Below are positions 63,224 through 64,000 of a stretch of DNA of 64,000 nt, in pieces. Positions within the stretch are counted from its first letter, which is position 1. Each line of letters starts with the position of its first letter. The stretch is from contig NZ_CP009553.3 in assembly GCF_000767615.3 (NCBI RefSeq), forward strand, positions 806,001 through 870,000, in the 5' to 3' direction. The DNA comes from Pandoraea pnomenusa. Its GTDB lineage: Bacteria > Pseudomonadota > Gammaproteobacteria > Burkholderiales > Burkholderiaceae. Below the pieces are notes generated by a model that was given only the letters and a program-made list of their open reading frames with translations, was not told the origin of the DNA and did not search any database. A program made the position numbers and the translations under genes.

Positions 63224-64000
63224 TTATCCGCGTTTGCGGAACACGAGATCCCATACGCCGTGGCCGAGGCGCAGGCCGCGGTTTTCGAATTTCGTCACGG
63301 GCCGATAGTCGGGGCGCGGCGCGTAGTCGGTTGCCGTGTTCTCGAGCATGGCTTCGCCGCCCAGCACTTCGAGCATCTGCTCCGCATATTCCTGCCAGTC
63401 CGTCGCGCAATGTAGATATCCCCCCGGCTTCAGGCGCGAGGCGAGCAGCGCCACGAACGGCGGTTGCAGCAGGCGGCGCTTGTGGTGGCGCTTCTTGTGC
63501 CACGGGTCGGGGAAAAATACGTGCACGCCGTCCAGCGAGCCCTCGGGGAGCATGTGCTGAACGACCTCGACCGCGTCGTGCTGAATGATGCGCACGTTCG
63601 ACAGCGGCGTCTCGCCGATCAGCTTGAGCAGTGCGCCCACACCTGGCTCGTGCACTTCCACGCCGAGGAAGTCGTCCGCCGGACGCAGCTTCGCAATATG
63701 TGCGGTGCCGTCGCCCATGCCGAAACCAATCTCCAGAATTCTCGGTGCACCGGTGCGTTCGAAGGCGTTCGGCCAATCGAGCGGGGCGGGTGCGTACGGC
63801 AACACGAACTTCGGGCCGAGTGCGTCGAAGGCGCGCTTCTGCGCTTCCGAACTGCGACCCGCGCGGCGCACGAAGCTGCGAATACGGCGCGGATGGGCTA
63901 CGCCGTCGGGACCGACATAAGTCTCGCCGTCACCTTGGGCGTTAGGTTGCGACGTATCGATCTCGTCGTCGTCGTGGGCCGATTGCGCGTCGTCAGCCGG
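63224..64000 (-). CDS. trmB: tRNA (guanine-N7-)-methyltransferase (5' end beyond window)
   Basis: At least 258 residues; the frame is open to the window edge and no start is seen, so the N terminus is missing. The SAM site is [20 protein letters not shown], and [20 protein letters not shown] is the TrmB signature. The visible N-terminal part is Asp/Gln-rich ([17 protein letters not shown]) and probably disordered. It methylates G46 in tRNA. It is convergent with uppP. Confidence 0.95.
   Translation of the reverse strand, partial: PADDAQSAHDDDEIDTSQPNAQGDGETYVGPDGVAHPRRIRSFVRRAGRSSEAQKRAFDALGPKFVLPYAPAPLDWPNAFERTGAPRILEIGFGMGDGTAHIAKLRPADDFLGVEVHEPGVGALLKLIGETPLSNVRIIQHDAVEVVQHMLPEGSLDGVHVFFPDPWHKKRHHKRRLLQPPFVALLASRLKPGGYLHCATDWQEYAEQMLEVLGGEAMLENTATDYAPRPDYRPVTKFENRGLRLGHGVWDLVFRKRG

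Overview
The window is 64 kb of GC-rich chromosome from a betaproteobacterium of the family Burkholderiaceae. Gene content and order fit Pandoraea or a close relative: Kdo hydroxylase between waaC and waaA, rubredoxin next to a ThiD-like gene, yqgE-ruvX-pyrB-pyrC', a DUF2889 gene overlapping sucC, and recA-recX. The genus is inferred from remembered gene order, not from a search. Most of the window is ordinary core genome. No rRNA, CRISPR array or complete prophage is visible.

Layout. 1-11180: the end of a threonine-dehydrogenase-like gene, an outer-membrane barrel protein, an ABC importer pair, a TPR/glycosyltransferase-like protein, an AI-2E-type permease with a NhaR-type LysR regulator, a TerC membrane protein and a small zinc-ribbon protein. 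11184-25465: a genomic island of about 14.2 kb in the 3' end of a tRNA-Met gene, bounded by perfect 50-bp direct repeats. 25656-45757: an MHS-family transporter, a two-component system, recA-recX, sucCD, a second TerC protein, type IV pilin with a PglL-type O-oligosaccharyltransferase, ThiD-like, rubredoxin, yqgE-ruvX-pyrB-pyrC' and plsC. 45763-52752: apaH and a minus-strand polysaccharide operon (WecA-like transferase, three GT4 glycosyltransferases, flippase). 53158-57954: phosphomannomutase and the LPS inner-core genes waaC-kdoO-waaA. 58097-64000: rhodanese, pcm-like, a TetR/SDR pair, a YkgJ-type protein, a DUF1439-type lipoprotein, uppP and trmB (running off the edge).

The island is the accessory part. 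It carries, left to right, an Nmad3-Nmad2 pair (nucleotide-modification-associated domains, minus strand), an AT-richer FRG-DUF262 two-gene cassette (plus strand) bracketed by two 50-bp near-identical repeats, a complete QatABCD anti-phage operon (minus strand), a superfamily 2 helicase overlapping a small Cys4 protein, a 1333-bp IS256-family element, and the N-terminal stub of a tyrosine integrase. The IS lacks a target-site duplication, cuts off the integrase and supplies the present start codon of the helicase gene. The island therefore appears immobilised by an IS-associated deletion. Qat is a known system. The Nmad pair and the FRG-DUF262 pair are the best candidates for undescribed defence or DNA-modification functions.

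Other points: three unrelated genes carry 9-bp in-frame tandem repeats in apparently disordered regions; an SDR has Phe in place of the catalytic Tyr; the dihydroorotase lacks its metal-binding HxH; and a terminator hairpin stands directly upstream of the polysaccharide flippase gene.
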